A program made the translations under genes and the position numbers. Below, one piece after another: positions 22,606 through 31,728 of a DNA stretch of 64,000 nt (positions within the stretch are counted from its first letter, which is position 1; every line of letters starts with the position of its first letter). Source of the stretch: CAVRIA01 sp963721115 (lineage in GTDB: Bacteria > Desulfobacterota > Binatia > HRBIN30 > CADEER01); NCBI GenBank assembly GCA_963721115.1, contig CAVRIA010000019.1, positions 1-64,000 on the forward strand, read 5' to 3'. The notes beneath the pieces are model-generated. The model was not told the origin of the DNA. It did not search any database and worked only from the letters and a program-made list of their open reading frames with translations.

Positions 22606-23275
22606 GGCCGGTGAGCCGGTGAAGAAAAGAGGGGGCTACGGCTCAGGCTCAGGCTGAGGGGGGAATCCGGAGAGAACTCAGCCTCAGCCGTAGCCTCAGC
22701 CCGAGCCTTGCGAAGCCGCAGGCTGAGGCTACGGCTCAGGCTCAGGCTGAGGAGGAATCCGGCGAGAGCTCAGCCTCAGCCGTAGCCTCAGCCCAAGCCT
22801 TGCGAAGCCGCAGGCTGAGGCTACGGCTCAGGCTCAGGCTGAGGGGGGAATCCGGGCGAGAGCTCAGCCTCAGCCGTAGCCTCAGCCCAAGCCTTGCGAA
22901 GCCGCAGGCTGAGGCTACGGCTCAGGCTCAGGCTGAGGGGGGAATCCGGGAGAGAGCTCAGCCTCAGCCGTAGCCTCAGCCCAAGCCTTGCGAAGCCGCA
23001 GGCTGAGGCTACGGCTCAGGCTCAGGCTGAGGGGAGGAATCCGGGAGAGAGCTCAGCCTCAGCCGTAGCCTCAGCCCAAGCCTTGCGAAGCCGCAGGCTG
23101 AGGCTACGGCTCAGGCTCAGGCTGAGGGAGGAATCCGGAGAGAGCTCAGCCTCAGCCGTAGCCTCAGCCCAAGCCTTGCGAAGCCGCAGGCTGAGGCTAC
23201 GGCTCAGGCTCAGGCTGAGGGGAGGAATCCGGCGAGAGCTCAGCCTCAGCCGTAGCCTCACCCAAGCCTTGCGAA
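22606..23275. repeat. Seven-unit palindromic array, family A (91-95 bp period)
   Basis: Units begin CTCAGCCTCAGCCGTAGCC at about 22678, 22769, 22863, 22957, 23052, 23145 and 23239. Each contains CCTTGCGAAGCCGCAGG at its centre and ends GGCTACGGCTCAGGCTCAGG with a GGGGAATCCGG linker, so each can fold as a hairpin. Copies differ mainly by one or two bases. The open frame across it (22894-23409, Arg-Leu repeats) is not believed to be a gene. Confidence 0.9.
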
Positions 23276-23284
23276 GCGTTTCAG

Positions 23285-23395
23285 AGGAGTTCTTCCGCTC
23301 ACCCTCAGCCTGTCGAAGGGCGTCTTCGCGTTTTCAACGGGCTCCTGACCGGCACACCGGCTCACTGGCACACCGGCTCACCGGCCCACCCCGAT
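23285..23395. repeat. Family F repeat plus (ACCGGCN)n microsatellite
   Basis: CCGCTCACCCTCAGCCTGTC then AAGGGCGTCTTCGCGTTTTC; from 23350 the CACACCGGCTCACTGG tandem begins. Confidence 0.7.
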
Positions 23396-23467
23396 GTTTT
23401 GCCTTTTGACTCTCTCCGGGGCGTGATATCCGATGACGATTCATCGCATGTGCCCAGACCAGCCACC

Positions 23468-24860
23468 GTGAGCCCCTCCAAGCAGAGCCCCATCGCGTTC
23501 CTCTTTCCGGCGTTCCCGGTCCTGCACCAGACCTTCGTTCTGTGGGAGGTGCTGGCGCTGCGCGAGCGCGGCATCCCCATCGCGCTGTTCTCGATCAAGC
23601 GGCCGAGCACGCGCACGCAGCAGCCCGAGGCGGAGGCGCTGCAGCGCGAGGTGCACTATCTGCCCTCCGCTCTTTCGCCCGCCGTCCTGCGCGTCAATCT
23701 GGCGGCGTTGGCGCGATCGCCCGGGCGCTACCTGGGAGCCTACCTGCGGGTCGTCCGCGGCTGGTGGCGTGATCGAGAGGCGGGGCGGGAGTGGCAGAGC
23801 AGGCGCATCAGCGAGGACGCGCCGGATCGCCAGCTGACGCCGCTGGAATTCCTGCGCGGCCGCTTCAACCGGAGCCCTTTTCTCTATCTGCTGAAATCGC
23901 TGTGGCTGGTGCCCGGGCGCGGTCTACCTCGGCCGCGTTCTGCGCGATCGGGGCATCGAACGCATCCACGCCCACTGGGCGAGCTATGCCGCGACGATGG
24001 CCCTGGTGGCGCACTGGGTGTACGACATCCCGTTCAGCTTCACGGCGCACGCCTACGACATCTACCTCGTCCCCCGCCTGCTCGCGGTCAAGGTCGCCGA
24101 GGCGGAGTTCGCGGTCACCTGCGCGCGGGTCAACGTCTCTTTCCTCTCCGCGCTGGCCGGAGAGGACAGCGGGCGCCGGGTCGTGGTCAACTACCACGGC
24201 GTCAGCCTCGAGCGCTTCCGTCCGGTCGAGCACCGGGCGCCGGGCGACGTGCCCTGCGTCGTGACCTGCGGCCGGCTGGAGCCCTACAAGGGGCATCACG
24301 TGCTGCTGCGCGCCTGCGCGGCGCTGGCGCGCCCGGTGCGCTGCATCGTCGTCGGCGAGGGACCGCAGCGCCAGCGCCTCGAGCAGCTCGCCGCGGAGCT
24401 CGGCATCGGCGACCGGGTGGAGTTCACCGGGCCGCTGCCGCAGGCGCGCCTGGTCGAGATCTACGCGCGGGCCGACGTCTTCGTCCTCGCCAGCGTCGTG
24501 CTCGAGCGCTCCGGCAAGCGCGACGTCATCCCGAACGTGCTCGCCGAGGCGATGGCGATGCAGATCCCGGTGGTGGCGAGCGACATTTCCGGCATCGGAG
24601 AGCTGGTCGCCGACGGCGTGAGCGGCCGTCTCGTTCCCCCCAACGACGTCTCGGCGCTGGCCGCCGTTCTGGGGGAGCTGGTCGGCGACCCGGCGCAGCG
24701 CCAGAGGCTGGCGCGCGCCGGCCGGGCGAAGGTGGCGGCTGACTTCGACCGCGAGGTCAACATCGAGGCGCTGGCCGAGCTGTTTCGCCGCGCGCCGGCG
24801 GGGGCGGACCTCGAAGCCATGGACCGGGCGGCGCGGTCCGCCGGACGAGAGGGGCCGTGA
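23468..24860 (+). CDS. Family 4 glycosyltransferase (one frameshift)
   Basis: GT-B fold enzyme. The N-terminal domain (IAFLFPAFPVLHQTFVLWEV, ALRERG) matches exopolysaccharide GT4 enzymes that sit at the membrane face. The C-terminal domain has GRLEPYKGHHVLLRA, VVGEGPQRQRLEQLA, VEFTGPLPQARLVEIYARA, and the EX7E region VIPNVLAEAMAMQIPVVAS with DISGIGELV. The frame breaks near 23920 between LWLVPG and YLGRVLRDRG. GTG start chosen at 23468; a TTG at 23399 is less likely. The stop overlaps the flippase start, so it is an operon. Confidence 0.88.
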
Positions 24861-26218
24861 CGAAGCGCCGCGGACTGTCGCGCGACATTCTCGGAATCTT
24901 CGGCACCCGCGCCATCTGGTCGGCGATGGGTCTGGTCTCCGGGGTGATCCTGGCGCGTTGGCTCGGGCCGCACGACCGCGGCATCCTGGCCCTCATCCTG
25001 CTGCTGCCGTCCACGGTGGTGACGCTGACCAAGCTCGGCCTGTCGCAAGCCAACGTCTACGCCATCAACCGCGAGCAGCAGCCCGTCACCCAGGTGACCT
25101 CGAACTCGGTCGTGTTCGGCCTGGTCTCGGGAGTGCTGGCGGGGATCGTCGTGTGGCTGCTGCGCGACAACCTGCTGGCGACGGTGCTGCGCGACGTGCC
25201 GCCCTGGGCGCTGCTCCTCGCCCTCATTCGCGTGCCGCTGTTGCTGCTCGACAACTACCTGTACGGCGTGCTCCAGGCGACCGGCCAGTTCAGCGTCTAC
25301 AACACGCGGTTGATCCTCAGCGAGGTGCTGCGCCTGATCCTCGTCGTTCTGCTCCTGGTCGTGCTCCACCAGAGGCTGTTCGCCGCGGTGGCCATCTACA
25401 CTCTGGTCAGCACGGTCAACGTCAGCTGGCTGATGATCACCATGCGGCGGGAGATCCCGTACTCGCTCTCGGTCGACGTGAAGCTGATGCTGAGCCAGCT
25501 CGCCTTCGGGGCGAAATCGTACATCCAGGTGGCCACCGCCCATCTGCTGCTGCGGATCGACATCTACATGGTCTCCTACTTCCTCACCCCGTCGCACACC
25601 GCCTTCTATGCGCTCGCCCTTCACTTCACCGAGCTGGCCCTCGAGATCCCGCAGGCGGTGGGGCTGGTCCTCTATCCGCGCCTCGCCTCGCTTCCCGAGG
25701 AGGAGGTGCACGTCACGACCGCGCAGGCGTGCCGCCGCACACTGCTGGTGACCGCTCCGGTCGCCTTCGCGCTCGGCGTTCTCGGGCCCTACGTGATCAC
25801 GCTGTGGTACGGACAGCCCTACGCGCCGGCCGGCGCTCCGCTGCCGTGGGCGGCGGTCGGCGTGGCGGCGATGTCGATCTTCGTGATCATCTCGCGCGAT
25901 TTCACCAGCCGCGGCCGGCAGCGCGTGAACATCGCCTCCGGGTTGCTCGCCCTGGCGGGCAACGTCGTCCTGAACAGCATCATGATTCCCACCATCGGGA
26001 TCGTCGGCGCGGCGATGGCGACGGCCATCTCGTACAGCGCCGCCTGCGTGGTGCTGATCGCCTTCTTCCTGCACGAGTCGCACCTGCCGCTGCGCTCCGT
26101 CCTCGTGCCCACCAAGGAGGACATCAACTACTTCACCAACTACGGGCGGCGCCTGCGGGATCGGCTGCTCGCCATGAGCGGAAAGCGAAGAGGGAGAAAA
26201 GAACAGATGGAGGGATGA
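24857..26218 (+). CDS. Wzx/MATE-like polysaccharide flippase
   Basis: A 453-aa integral membrane protein with 12 or so predicted helices, no signal sequence. The N-terminal region SRDILGIFGTRAIWSAMGLV and ARWLGPHDRGILALILLLP are typical of O-antigen / exopolysaccharide flippases of the MVF superfamily, which move lipid-linked glycans across the inner membrane. Overlap of 4 bp with the glycosyltransferase makes a joint role in envelope polysaccharide synthesis likely. The rest of the cluster is reduced to fragments at 27.3-27.8 kb. Confidence 0.9.
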   Translation: MTKRRGLSRDILGIFGTRAIWSAMGLVSGVILARWLGPHDRGILALILLLPSTVVTLTKLGLSQANVYAINREQQPVTQVTSNSVVFGLVSGVLAGIVVWLLRDNLLATVLRDVPPWALLLALIRVPLLLLDNYLYGVLQATGQFSVYNTRLILSEVLRLILVVLLLVVLHQRLFAAVAIYTLVSTVNVSWLMITMRREIPYSLSVDVKLMLSQLAFGAKSYIQVATAHLLLRIDIYMVSYFLTPSHTAFYALALHFTELALEIPQAVGLVLYPRLASLPEEEVHVTTAQACRRTLLVTAPVAFALGVLGPYVITLWYGQPYAPAGAPLPWAAVGVAAMSIFVIISRDFTSRGRQRVNIASGLLALAGNVVLNSIMIPTIGIVGAAMATAISYSAACVVLIAFFLHESHLPLRSVLVPTKEDINYFTNYGRRLRDRLLAMSGKRRGRKEQMEG

Positions 26219-26244
26219 CGGTGCGTCGTCAAATGCGCTGACGT

Positions 26245-26420
26245 ATTTCCTCCTCTCCTGGATGAGTCTGTCGATTTTCTCGAGGGTCGAGATTCCCCCC
26301 TTTGGAAAAGGGGGGTCAGGGGGGATTTTGAGATGGATTCGTTCGGACAAATCCCCCTCAATCCCCCTTTTTCAAAGGGGGAAGTCGGAGTCGCCTCTCT
26401 CGCCCGAAGAGTCGCGGCTG
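26245..26420. repeat. Family D palindromic module
   Basis: GATTCCCCCCTTTGGAAAAG, GATTTTGAGATGGATTCG and CAATCCCCCTTTTTCAAAGG with the GTCGATTTTCTCGAGGG flank; no mobile-element ends recognised at this copy. Confidence 0.8.
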
Positions 26421-26434
26421 GGTGAGCACCCGCC

Positions 26435-27184
26435 TCAGCTCTCGTCTGGCGCCAGTATGCGGCGCAGATCGGGGAGCTTTTCCAGCACGTACGTCGGCTG
26501 CGGCCCGCGGGCGGGAGGCGGCTTCCCCGTCGGGTTCAACCAGGCGGCGTCGATGCCGGCGCCGCGGGCTCCGGCGATGTCGTCCGTCCAGCTGTCGCCG
26601 ATGAAGAGGGCGTCCTCCGGCGCGGCACCGAGCCGGCGCAGTGCCTCTTCGAAGATGGCGCGGTGAGGCTTGCGGCGGCCGAACTCGATCGAGATGAGGG
26701 TGGCCGAGAAGAGACGGTCGATCCCGTGGCGGGCAAGCAGCTCGTGCACCATCCGACCGTGGTCGTAGTTCGACACCAGGCCGAGGCGGCGGCTGGCGGC
26801 GAGCTCCCGCAGCAGAGCCGCGTGCTCGGCCGGAACCAGCGAGTTGGCCGACTGGACCTCCGCCTGTCGCGCCGAGAGCCGCTCGGCGGCGGATGTCGCC
26901 CGCGGACCGTGGAAGCCGAGACGCGCCAGCGCCTGCGCGTAGCGCTCGGCGATCGGCACCTCGAGGTATTCGGGAGGACGCTCGTGTGCGATCTCGTCGC
27001 TGGCGGCGGTCAGGACGTCGAGAAACTTTTCGAAGTCCATCTCCGGCAGGAGCTCGGCCGCCAGGCCGCGCAGCGCCTGCATGGCGGAGGGCCAGGTCGG
27101 ATCGTGGACCTTACCGGTCGGCGCCTGCGGCGTGAACACGACCACGGTGCGAAACAGATCGAAGAGGACGACGGGATAACGCAT
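26435..27184 (-). CDS. HAD-superfamily hydrolase
   Basis: A 249-aa phosphatase-like enzyme. Motif I is VLFDLFRTV (nucleophile Asp, second Asp replaced by Phe as in several HAD subgroups), motif II GLVSNYD, motif III Lys in EFGRRKPHRAIFEEALRRLG and motif IV FIGDSWTDDIAGARGAG. The cap between motifs I and II is a four-helix type. Substrate unknown. It is convergent with the flippase and separated by a repeat. Its start is close to the ACCGG microsatellite at 27232. Confidence 0.88.
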   Translation of the reverse strand: MRYPVVLFDLFRTVVVFTPQAPTGKVHDPTWPSAMQALRGLAAELLPEMDFEKFLDVLTAASDEIAHERPPEYLEVPIAERYAQALARLGFHGPRATSAAERLSARQAEVQSANSLVPAEHAALLRELAASRRLGLVSNYDHGRMVHELLARHGIDRLFSATLISIEFGRRKPHRAIFEEALRRLGAAPEDALFIGDSWTDDIAGARGAGIDAAWLNPTGKPPPARGPQPTYVLEKLPDLRRILAPDES

Positions 27185-27231
27185 GGGCGGGAAGCTACAT
27201 TTTTACTCCATAGACTCTCTCGACGCTACAG

Positions 27232-27310
27232 GTGCGCGGGTGGCCGGTGAGCGGGTGAGCCGGTATGCGGGTGTGCCGGTGCGCGGGTGAGCCGGTGTGC
27301 CGGTGCGCGG
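27232..27310. repeat. (GTGAGCCGGTGNGC)n microsatellite-like array
   Basis: GCGGGTGAGCCGGTGTGCCG-type tandem, reverse orientation of the ACCGGCN family; abuts the ComA-like fragment. Confidence 0.75.
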
Positions 27311-27312
27311 GT

Positions 27313-27492
27313 CTGATCGACAAGGGCCTGTCCGTCTTCGAGGTGCAGGGCTCGGCGGGATATGTGGACATCGTCAAGTTCGGCTGGGGCACCTCGGTGG
27401 TGATCGAGAACCTGGACGCCAAGATCGAGCTCTGCCACGAGCGGGGCATCGACGTGTACTGCTGCGGCAGCCTGTTCGAGCGCGTGGAAGGT
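27313..27492 (+). pseudogene. Phosphosulfolactate synthase (ComA-like) internal fragment
   Basis: The frame LIDKGLSVFEVQ, then YVDIVKFGWGTSVVIENLDA and IELCHERGIDVYCCGSLFE matches an internal ~60-residue segment of the ComA TIM barrel (IDKGL, YVDFVKLGWGTS and GGTLFE motifs). It begins inside a microsatellite and ends at another GTGCCGGTGCGCCGG stretch, with neither N- nor C-terminal part. Likely a remnant of the polysaccharide or envelope cluster to its left. Confidence 0.65.
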
Positions 27493-27544
27493 CATCACCG
27501 AGTGCCGGTGCGCCGGTTGGGTCTTTGCCTGAGCGGTTGGGGGG

Positions 27545-27620
27545 TTGATTTCAAAGGACTTTGTCCGCTCACCCTTATGAGCTTGTCGAAGGGTGTCCTC
27601 GCATTTATCGACAGCCTCGA
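27545..27620. repeat. Family F repeat plus ATCGACAGCCTCGAG
   Basis: Contains CCGCTCACCCTTATGAGCTT and GTCGAAGGGTGTCCTCGC; third copy of the dispersed element. Confidence 0.65.
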
Positions 27621-27722
27621 GGAGAGAAGATCGGGATGAGGGGGATGAGATCGATCGGCAAAGCCCGCCTTCGTCCTCGCCCGGCGGTGCCGACGGGTCC
27701 CGGCCTCTCGCTCTAGTCGCCC

Positions 27723-27839
27723 ATGACCGCGCCGCTGCGCAATCCCGCCGTGGTGCTGAATCCGGGGACCGCGGGAGTCGGCATCATCCACGCTCTGAGC
27801 CTGGGGGACGTCGACATCGTCACCGTGGGGGCCCGGTGA
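27723..27839 (+). pseudogene. N-terminal fragment resembling an ATP-grasp carboxylate-amine ligase
   Basis: A 38-residue frame: PAVVLNPGTAGVGIIHALSL, then GDVDIVTVG. The VVLN-----G-GI--AL-- opening and following beta strand resemble the first nucleotide-binding unit of carboxylate-amine ligases found in polysaccharide loci. It stops after one alpha-beta unit, so it is a fragment or a coincidence. Low certainty. Confidence 0.35.
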
Positions 27840-28018
27840 TGCCGTGAGGACCGCCGCGCGCCAGATGCCGGCCCGAGCCGCGGCACAGATTTCTCACAAC
27901 TTTCCCAAGTCTTTCGCGACTCGGCGGCGCACATCTGCGACGGTACTGGGCGTGGAAAATCCAGAACCCGCCGATGATGGCCCGTGGACCTCCACCGAGA
28001 GTCCACCTTGATCGAGTG

Positions 28019-29113
28019 ATGGAAATGCGAGCTTCGGCCGATCTTGCCCGCACGACCCTGCAGCTGTTCGCGCTCGGCATCCTGATCGCCAGTAGCTTCT
28101 GGATCGTACAGCCGTTTCTGGTCTCTTCGATCTGGGCGACCGCGATCGTCGTTGCCACCTGGCCGGCCTTGTTGCACGTGCAGGCGTGGTTGGGCGGCCG
28201 TCGCTCCATGGCAGTCGCCGTGATGACCGTCGCCCTGCTACTGGTTCTGGTCGTGCCGCTCTACTTCGGCATCGGGGCCATCGTGGGGAACGCCAAAGAG
28301 ATCTCCGCCTGGTCGAAGTCGCTGGCGACGCTCACGATCCCGCAACCGCCCGAGTGGGTGAAGGAGTTGCCGGTGGTCGGGGCGAAGCTCGCGGCGGGCT
28401 GGCAGCAGCTCGCCGTCGGCGGTCCGGGTGAGCTGGGGGAGCGGCTGTCGCCCTTCGTCGACAAGCTCGTCCTCTGGTTCGTGGGCCAGGTCGGCAGCAT
28501 CGGGCTGCTGCTGCTCCAGTTCCTGCTCACGGTGGCCGTCGCGGCGATTCTCTACGCGAAAGGCGAGCCGGCGGCCCGCGGCGCCGACCTCTTTGCCCGG
28601 CGCCTCGCCGGCTCTCAAGGGGAGAAGGCCGTGCATCTCGCCGCTCAGGCGATTCGGGGTGTGGCGCTCGGTGTGGTCGTCACGGCGATTCTCCAGTCCG
28701 GGCTGGCCAGCATCGGGTTGGCGATCGTCGGCGTGCCCTTCGTGACGATCCTGGCCGCGGTGATGTTCGTCCTCTGCGTGGCGCAGGTCGGGCCCGGACT
28801 GGTACTGATCCCGGCGGTCATCTGGGTCTACGCGAAGAGCGGCGCGGTATGGGGCACGGGCTTCCTCGTGTGGGCGATCTTCTGTGGGACCATCGACAGC
28901 GTCGTGCGGCCCTGGCTGATCAGGCGGGGTGCCGACCTTCCGTTGCTGCTGATCTTTGCCGGCGTGATCGGTGGTCTGATCGCCTTCGGGGTCATCGGCC
29001 TCTTCATCGGACCGGTGGTGCTCGCCGTGGCGTACACGCTGCTGGTCGACTGGGTATCCGAAAGCAACCCGGACGGGCCGCCGCCGGGAGCGGTGCGCGA
29101 GGTGGGGAAATGA
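28019..29113 (+). CDS. AI-2E family transporter (YdiK-like)
   Basis: A 364-aa membrane protein with about eight helices. Visible family traits are the N-terminal helix pair LFALGILIASSFWIVQPFLV, the large soluble loop between helices 3 and 4, and the C-terminal IDSVVRPWLIRRGADLPLLL with GLIAFGVIGLFIGPVVLAVAYTL. Members export small molecules or ions, and few substrates are known. Its stop overlaps a small ORF by ATGA, which in turn overlaps the antiporter start: a tight three-gene operon. Confidence 0.9.
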   Translation: MEMRASADLARTTLQLFALGILIASSFWIVQPFLVSSIWATAIVVATWPALLHVQAWLGGRRSMAVAVMTVALLLVLVVPLYFGIGAIVGNAKEISAWSKSLATLTIPQPPEWVKELPVVGAKLAAGWQQLAVGGPGELGERLSPFVDKLVLWFVGQVGSIGLLLLQFLLTVAVAAILYAKGEPAARGADLFARRLAGSQGEKAVHLAAQAIRGVALGVVVTAILQSGLASIGLAIVGVPFVTILAAVMFVLCVAQVGPGLVLIPAVIWVYAKSGAVWGTGFLVWAIFCGTIDSVVRPWLIRRGADLPLLLIFAGVIGGLIAFGVIGLFIGPVVLAVAYTLLVDWVSESNPDGPPPGAVREVGK

Positions 29114-29271
29114 GTGGATCCTCCACGGCATGGAGATCGGCGAGCGGGCGGAGCCGAAGACCCTTCTGGCTGTTGTCACGCCCGGATCGCGTGGCCGACA
29201 CGAGGCCAGTGGAGAGCGACATCGGGCGGCTCGCACCGACCGCCGGCGACCTGGGTGAGGATGTCGCCTGA
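29110..29271 (+). CDS. Small ORF between two transporter genes (53 aa)
   Basis: ATG overlaps the upstream stop (ATGA at 29110-29113) and its TGA overlaps the next ATG by one base. The product is basic at the N-terminus (RSASGRSRRPFW) and acidic at the C-terminus, with no hydrophobic span. The double overlap favours translation, but it could also be a coupling sequence only. Not recognised. Confidence 0.45.
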   Translation: MSGSSTAWRSASGRSRRPFWLLSRPDRVADTRPVESDIGRLAPTAGDLGEDVA

Positions 29272-30422
29272 TGCATCTCGACCAGATCCTGCTCGCCCTC
29301 CTCATTCTGCTCACCGTGTCGGCGGTGTCCATCGCTCTGTTCACCCGTCTCGGCCTGGGATCGATCTTCGGTCTTCTCGCCGCGGGCTTCGTCGTTGGGC
29401 CGTCGGGGCTCGCGATCACACAGCGGGTCACCGAGTTGCGCCACGTCAGCGAGCTGGGAATCGTGCTCTTGCTCTTCATCATCGGGCTGGAAATGCACCC
29501 CGAGAAGCTGTGGTCGCTGCGCCGGGTGGTGTTCGGTCTCGGTTCGCTGCAGGTCCTGATCACCGGCCTCGCCATCGCCGCTTATGCATCGTTGACCATC
29601 ATGTCCTGGAGGGGAGCACTGATCCTGGGGTTCGGCTTTGCGCTGTCCTCGACGGCATTCGCCGTGCAGATCCTCGAGGAGCGAGGTGAGATGGCGAGCG
29701 AGTACGGCAGCACCTCGTTCGGCATCCTGCTGTTTCAGGATCTCGCGATCGTTCCACTGTTGGCGTTGGTGCCCTTGCTCGCCGGCCCGGTCGAGACGGC
29801 GGAGTCGATATCGTTCCTCGTTCGTCTGGGGCGGGTGACGGCGGCGCTGGGAGGCGTCGTCGTCTTCGGCCGTTTCGTCGCGCCGTGGTGCCTCGACCGC
29901 ATGGCACGACGCGGCAACACGCAGGTGTTCAACATCGTCGTTTTCGTCGGAGTCGTCGGCGCGGCGTTGGCCATGGAGTTGGCCGGGCTCTCGATGGCGC
30001 TCGGCGCCTTCCTCATGGGCATGCTGTTCTCCCCCTCTCCGTACCGTCACCAGATCGAGACCGTCGTCCTGCCATTCAAGGAGACCATGCTGGCCCTCTT
30101 CTTTCTGTCGGTCGGCATGGCCATCGACGTCGGCGTCCTGGCCTCGGTCGGGCTACTGATTGCTGCGCACATGCTGGTCTTGATGGTGATCAAGGCGCTG
30201 CTGCTCTTCGGTCTGAGCCGACTCTTCGGTGTCTCGCGCGCGGCGGCACTACGGGTCGCGCTCCTGCTGCCGCAATGTGGTGAGTTCGGCTTCGTATTGT
30301 TCGGTGCGGCAGTGACGGTGGGACTGATGACCGACTACGGGTTCGTGTGTGCGGCGCTGCTGATCTCGATGTCGATGGCCGCCACACCGCTCTCGGTGCG
30401 CCTGGGCGACCGGCTTGGATGA
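29271..30422 (+). CDS. CPA2-type cation:proton antiporter (KefB/KefC-like)
   Basis: A 383-aa integral membrane protein with 11-12 helices and no RCK/TrkA-N domain. Signature stretches: ALSSTAFAVQILEERGE, FGILLFQDLAIVPLLALVPL, and LGAFLMGMLFSPSPYRHQIE, followed by FLSVGMAIDVGVL. Members exchange K+ or Na+ for H+. Lack of the nucleotide-binding domain means no NAD/glutathione gating as in full KefC. Encoded with the AI-2E-type transporter. Confidence 0.93.
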   Translation: MHLDQILLALLILLTVSAVSIALFTRLGLGSIFGLLAAGFVVGPSGLAITQRVTELRHVSELGIVLLLFIIGLEMHPEKLWSLRRVVFGLGSLQVLITGLAIAAYASLTIMSWRGALILGFGFALSSTAFAVQILEERGEMASEYGSTSFGILLFQDLAIVPLLALVPLLAGPVETAESISFLVRLGRVTAALGGVVVFGRFVAPWCLDRMARRGNTQVFNIVVFVGVVGAALAMELAGLSMALGAFLMGMLFSPSPYRHQIETVVLPFKETMLALFFLSVGMAIDVGVLASVGLLIAAHMLVLMVIKALLLFGLSRLFGVSRAAALRVALLLPQCGEFGFVLFGAAVTVGLMTDYGFVCAALLISMSMAATPLSVRLGDRLG

Positions 30423-30483
30423 ACAGATGGGAGCGCACTCGCAATCGTGCTCGTACACGGGGCGGGCTGTGCGCGGCTGTTGT

Positions 30484-30566
30484 TGTGGTGCGGGCGTCCC
30501 GCCTGCACGGGGGTGAGGGGGGCGGCCCGGTGGGCCGCCGTGCAGGCCAGAGGCCCGCACCACAAC
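30484..30566. repeat. REP-type palindrome, copy 1
   Basis: TTGTGGTGCGGGCGTCCCGC on the left, with complementary arm ending GGCCCGCACCACAA; internal GGCGGCCCGGTGGGCCGCC forms a second stem. Copies at 31382-31463 and 31546-31627 bracket the transposase gene. Confidence 0.9.
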
Positions 30567-30682
30567 TCGAGCCGGAGGAGGGATGTTATGCTAGTATAGC
30601 TATCTGTATACATCGGTAGTCTACGTTGCTATAAGTACAAATCTATGGCGCCGGCATCTCGGCCGTGCCGCTTGACCATCTG

Positions 30683-31342
30683 ATGAGCGATCGCAAACGA
30701 ACTGCCGTCGAGTTCAACGACCCGCGCTCTCTTCCTTTCACGGCGTTGCGCGGTCGAGGTGACTTGCCGCATCTGTACAAGGAAGGCGGAAGCTACTTCG
30801 CGACCTTCCGGCTGTGGGATGCCCTGACGACGCCAGCGGAGGCGCGGCGCTGGATGGAGCTGCAGACCTCGGTGGTGCAGTCGCCCCGGGCGCACGGGGC
30901 GCAGCTTGCCCACGAGATTGCGCGGGCAAGCGAGCCACCGCTGGATCTGGGCTCGTGCGTTTTGCGCCGCGCCTCGATCGCCGCGCTGGTGCAGAACGCA
31001 CTCCTCCATTTCGACGGACCGCGTTACCAGCTTGCCGCGTGGTGCGTGATGCCGAACCATACGCACGCTGCCTATACGGCGCTGGGAGAGCATACGCCGC
31101 GGGATATTCACCATTCGTGGAAATCGTACACCGCGAACCGGATCAACCGGATGCTGGGTCGACGGGGGGCGTTGTGGGAACGGGAGTCGTTCGATCATCT
31201 GATCCGCAGCGTCGAGCACTACGAGGCATACGTGGCGTACATCGAGCAGAATCCGGTGGCGGCGGGGCTCTGCGCTCGGCCGGAGGATTGGCCTTTCAGT
31301 AGTGCGGCGCACTTCCGTGGTCGTGATGTAGATTGGCAGTAG
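30683..31342 (+). CDS. REP-associated tyrosine transposase (RAYT)
   Basis: A 219-aa Y1-transposase-like protein of the IS200-related RAYT group. The HUH motif is in AAWCVMPNHTHAAY, the active-site Tyr helix in HYEAYVAYIEQNPVAAGL, and the C-terminus WPFSSAAHF is typical. A frame extends to a GTG at 30665, but the ATG at 30683 is preferred. RAYTs are single-copy chromosomal genes thought to mobilise REP palindromes; three such palindromes lie within 1.2 kb on both sides, the standard arrangement. No independent IS ends are visible. Confidence 0.92.
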   Translation: MSDRKRTAVEFNDPRSLPFTALRGRGDLPHLYKEGGSYFATFRLWDALTTPAEARRWMELQTSVVQSPRAHGAQLAHEIARASEPPLDLGSCVLRRASIAALVQNALLHFDGPRYQLAAWCVMPNHTHAAYTALGEHTPRDIHHSWKSYTANRINRMLGRRGALWERESFDHLIRSVEHYEAYVAYIEQNPVAAGLCARPEDWPFSSAAHFRGRDVDWQ

Positions 31343-31381
31343 CCCTCTACAACAGGCCGACCGAGGCCGTGTTGCTGCGTA

Positions 31382-31463
31382 TTGTGGTGCGGGCGTCCCG
31401 CCTGCACGGGGGGAGGGGAGCGGCCCGGCGGGCCGCTGTGCAGGCCGGAGGCCCGCACCACAA
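31382..31463. repeat. REP-type palindrome, copy 2
   Basis: TTGTGGTGCGGGCGTCCCGC ... GGCCCGCACCACAA, about 40 bp after the transposase stop. Confidence 0.9.
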
Positions 31464-31545
31464 GTCGGGGCTGAGGCCCGTGCCGCAACTCGGCCTGAGG
31501 GCCGAGATCGGGTCGTCGCTGAAGACAGGCTGTGCGCGGCTGTTG

Positions 31546-31627
31546 TTGTGGTGCGGGCGTCCCGCCTGCACGGGGGGAGGGGAGCGGCCCGGTGGGCCGC
31601 CGTGCAGGCCGGAGGCCCGCACCACAA
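31546..31627. repeat. REP-type palindrome, copy 3
   Basis: Near-identical to copy 2, 83 bp downstream of it; the pair forms a BIME-like doublet. Confidence 0.9.
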
Positions 31628-31728
31628 TGGGGCCGGACGAGTCCGGGCGAGAAGCCCCATAGCTCGATGTGGTTGGGGAAAACCGACGGAACCAGGTAGA
31701 AGAGGAGCGCAGGGGACGAGGCCGCAGG

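Noticed and set aside
22606..23275. Possible CRISPR array
   Set aside because: Units are ~93-bp palindromes in tandem with no unique spacers and no cas genes.
22894..23409. Open frame through the hairpin array
   Set aside because: Codes only Arg-Leu repeats from the palindromic unit; not a credible protein.
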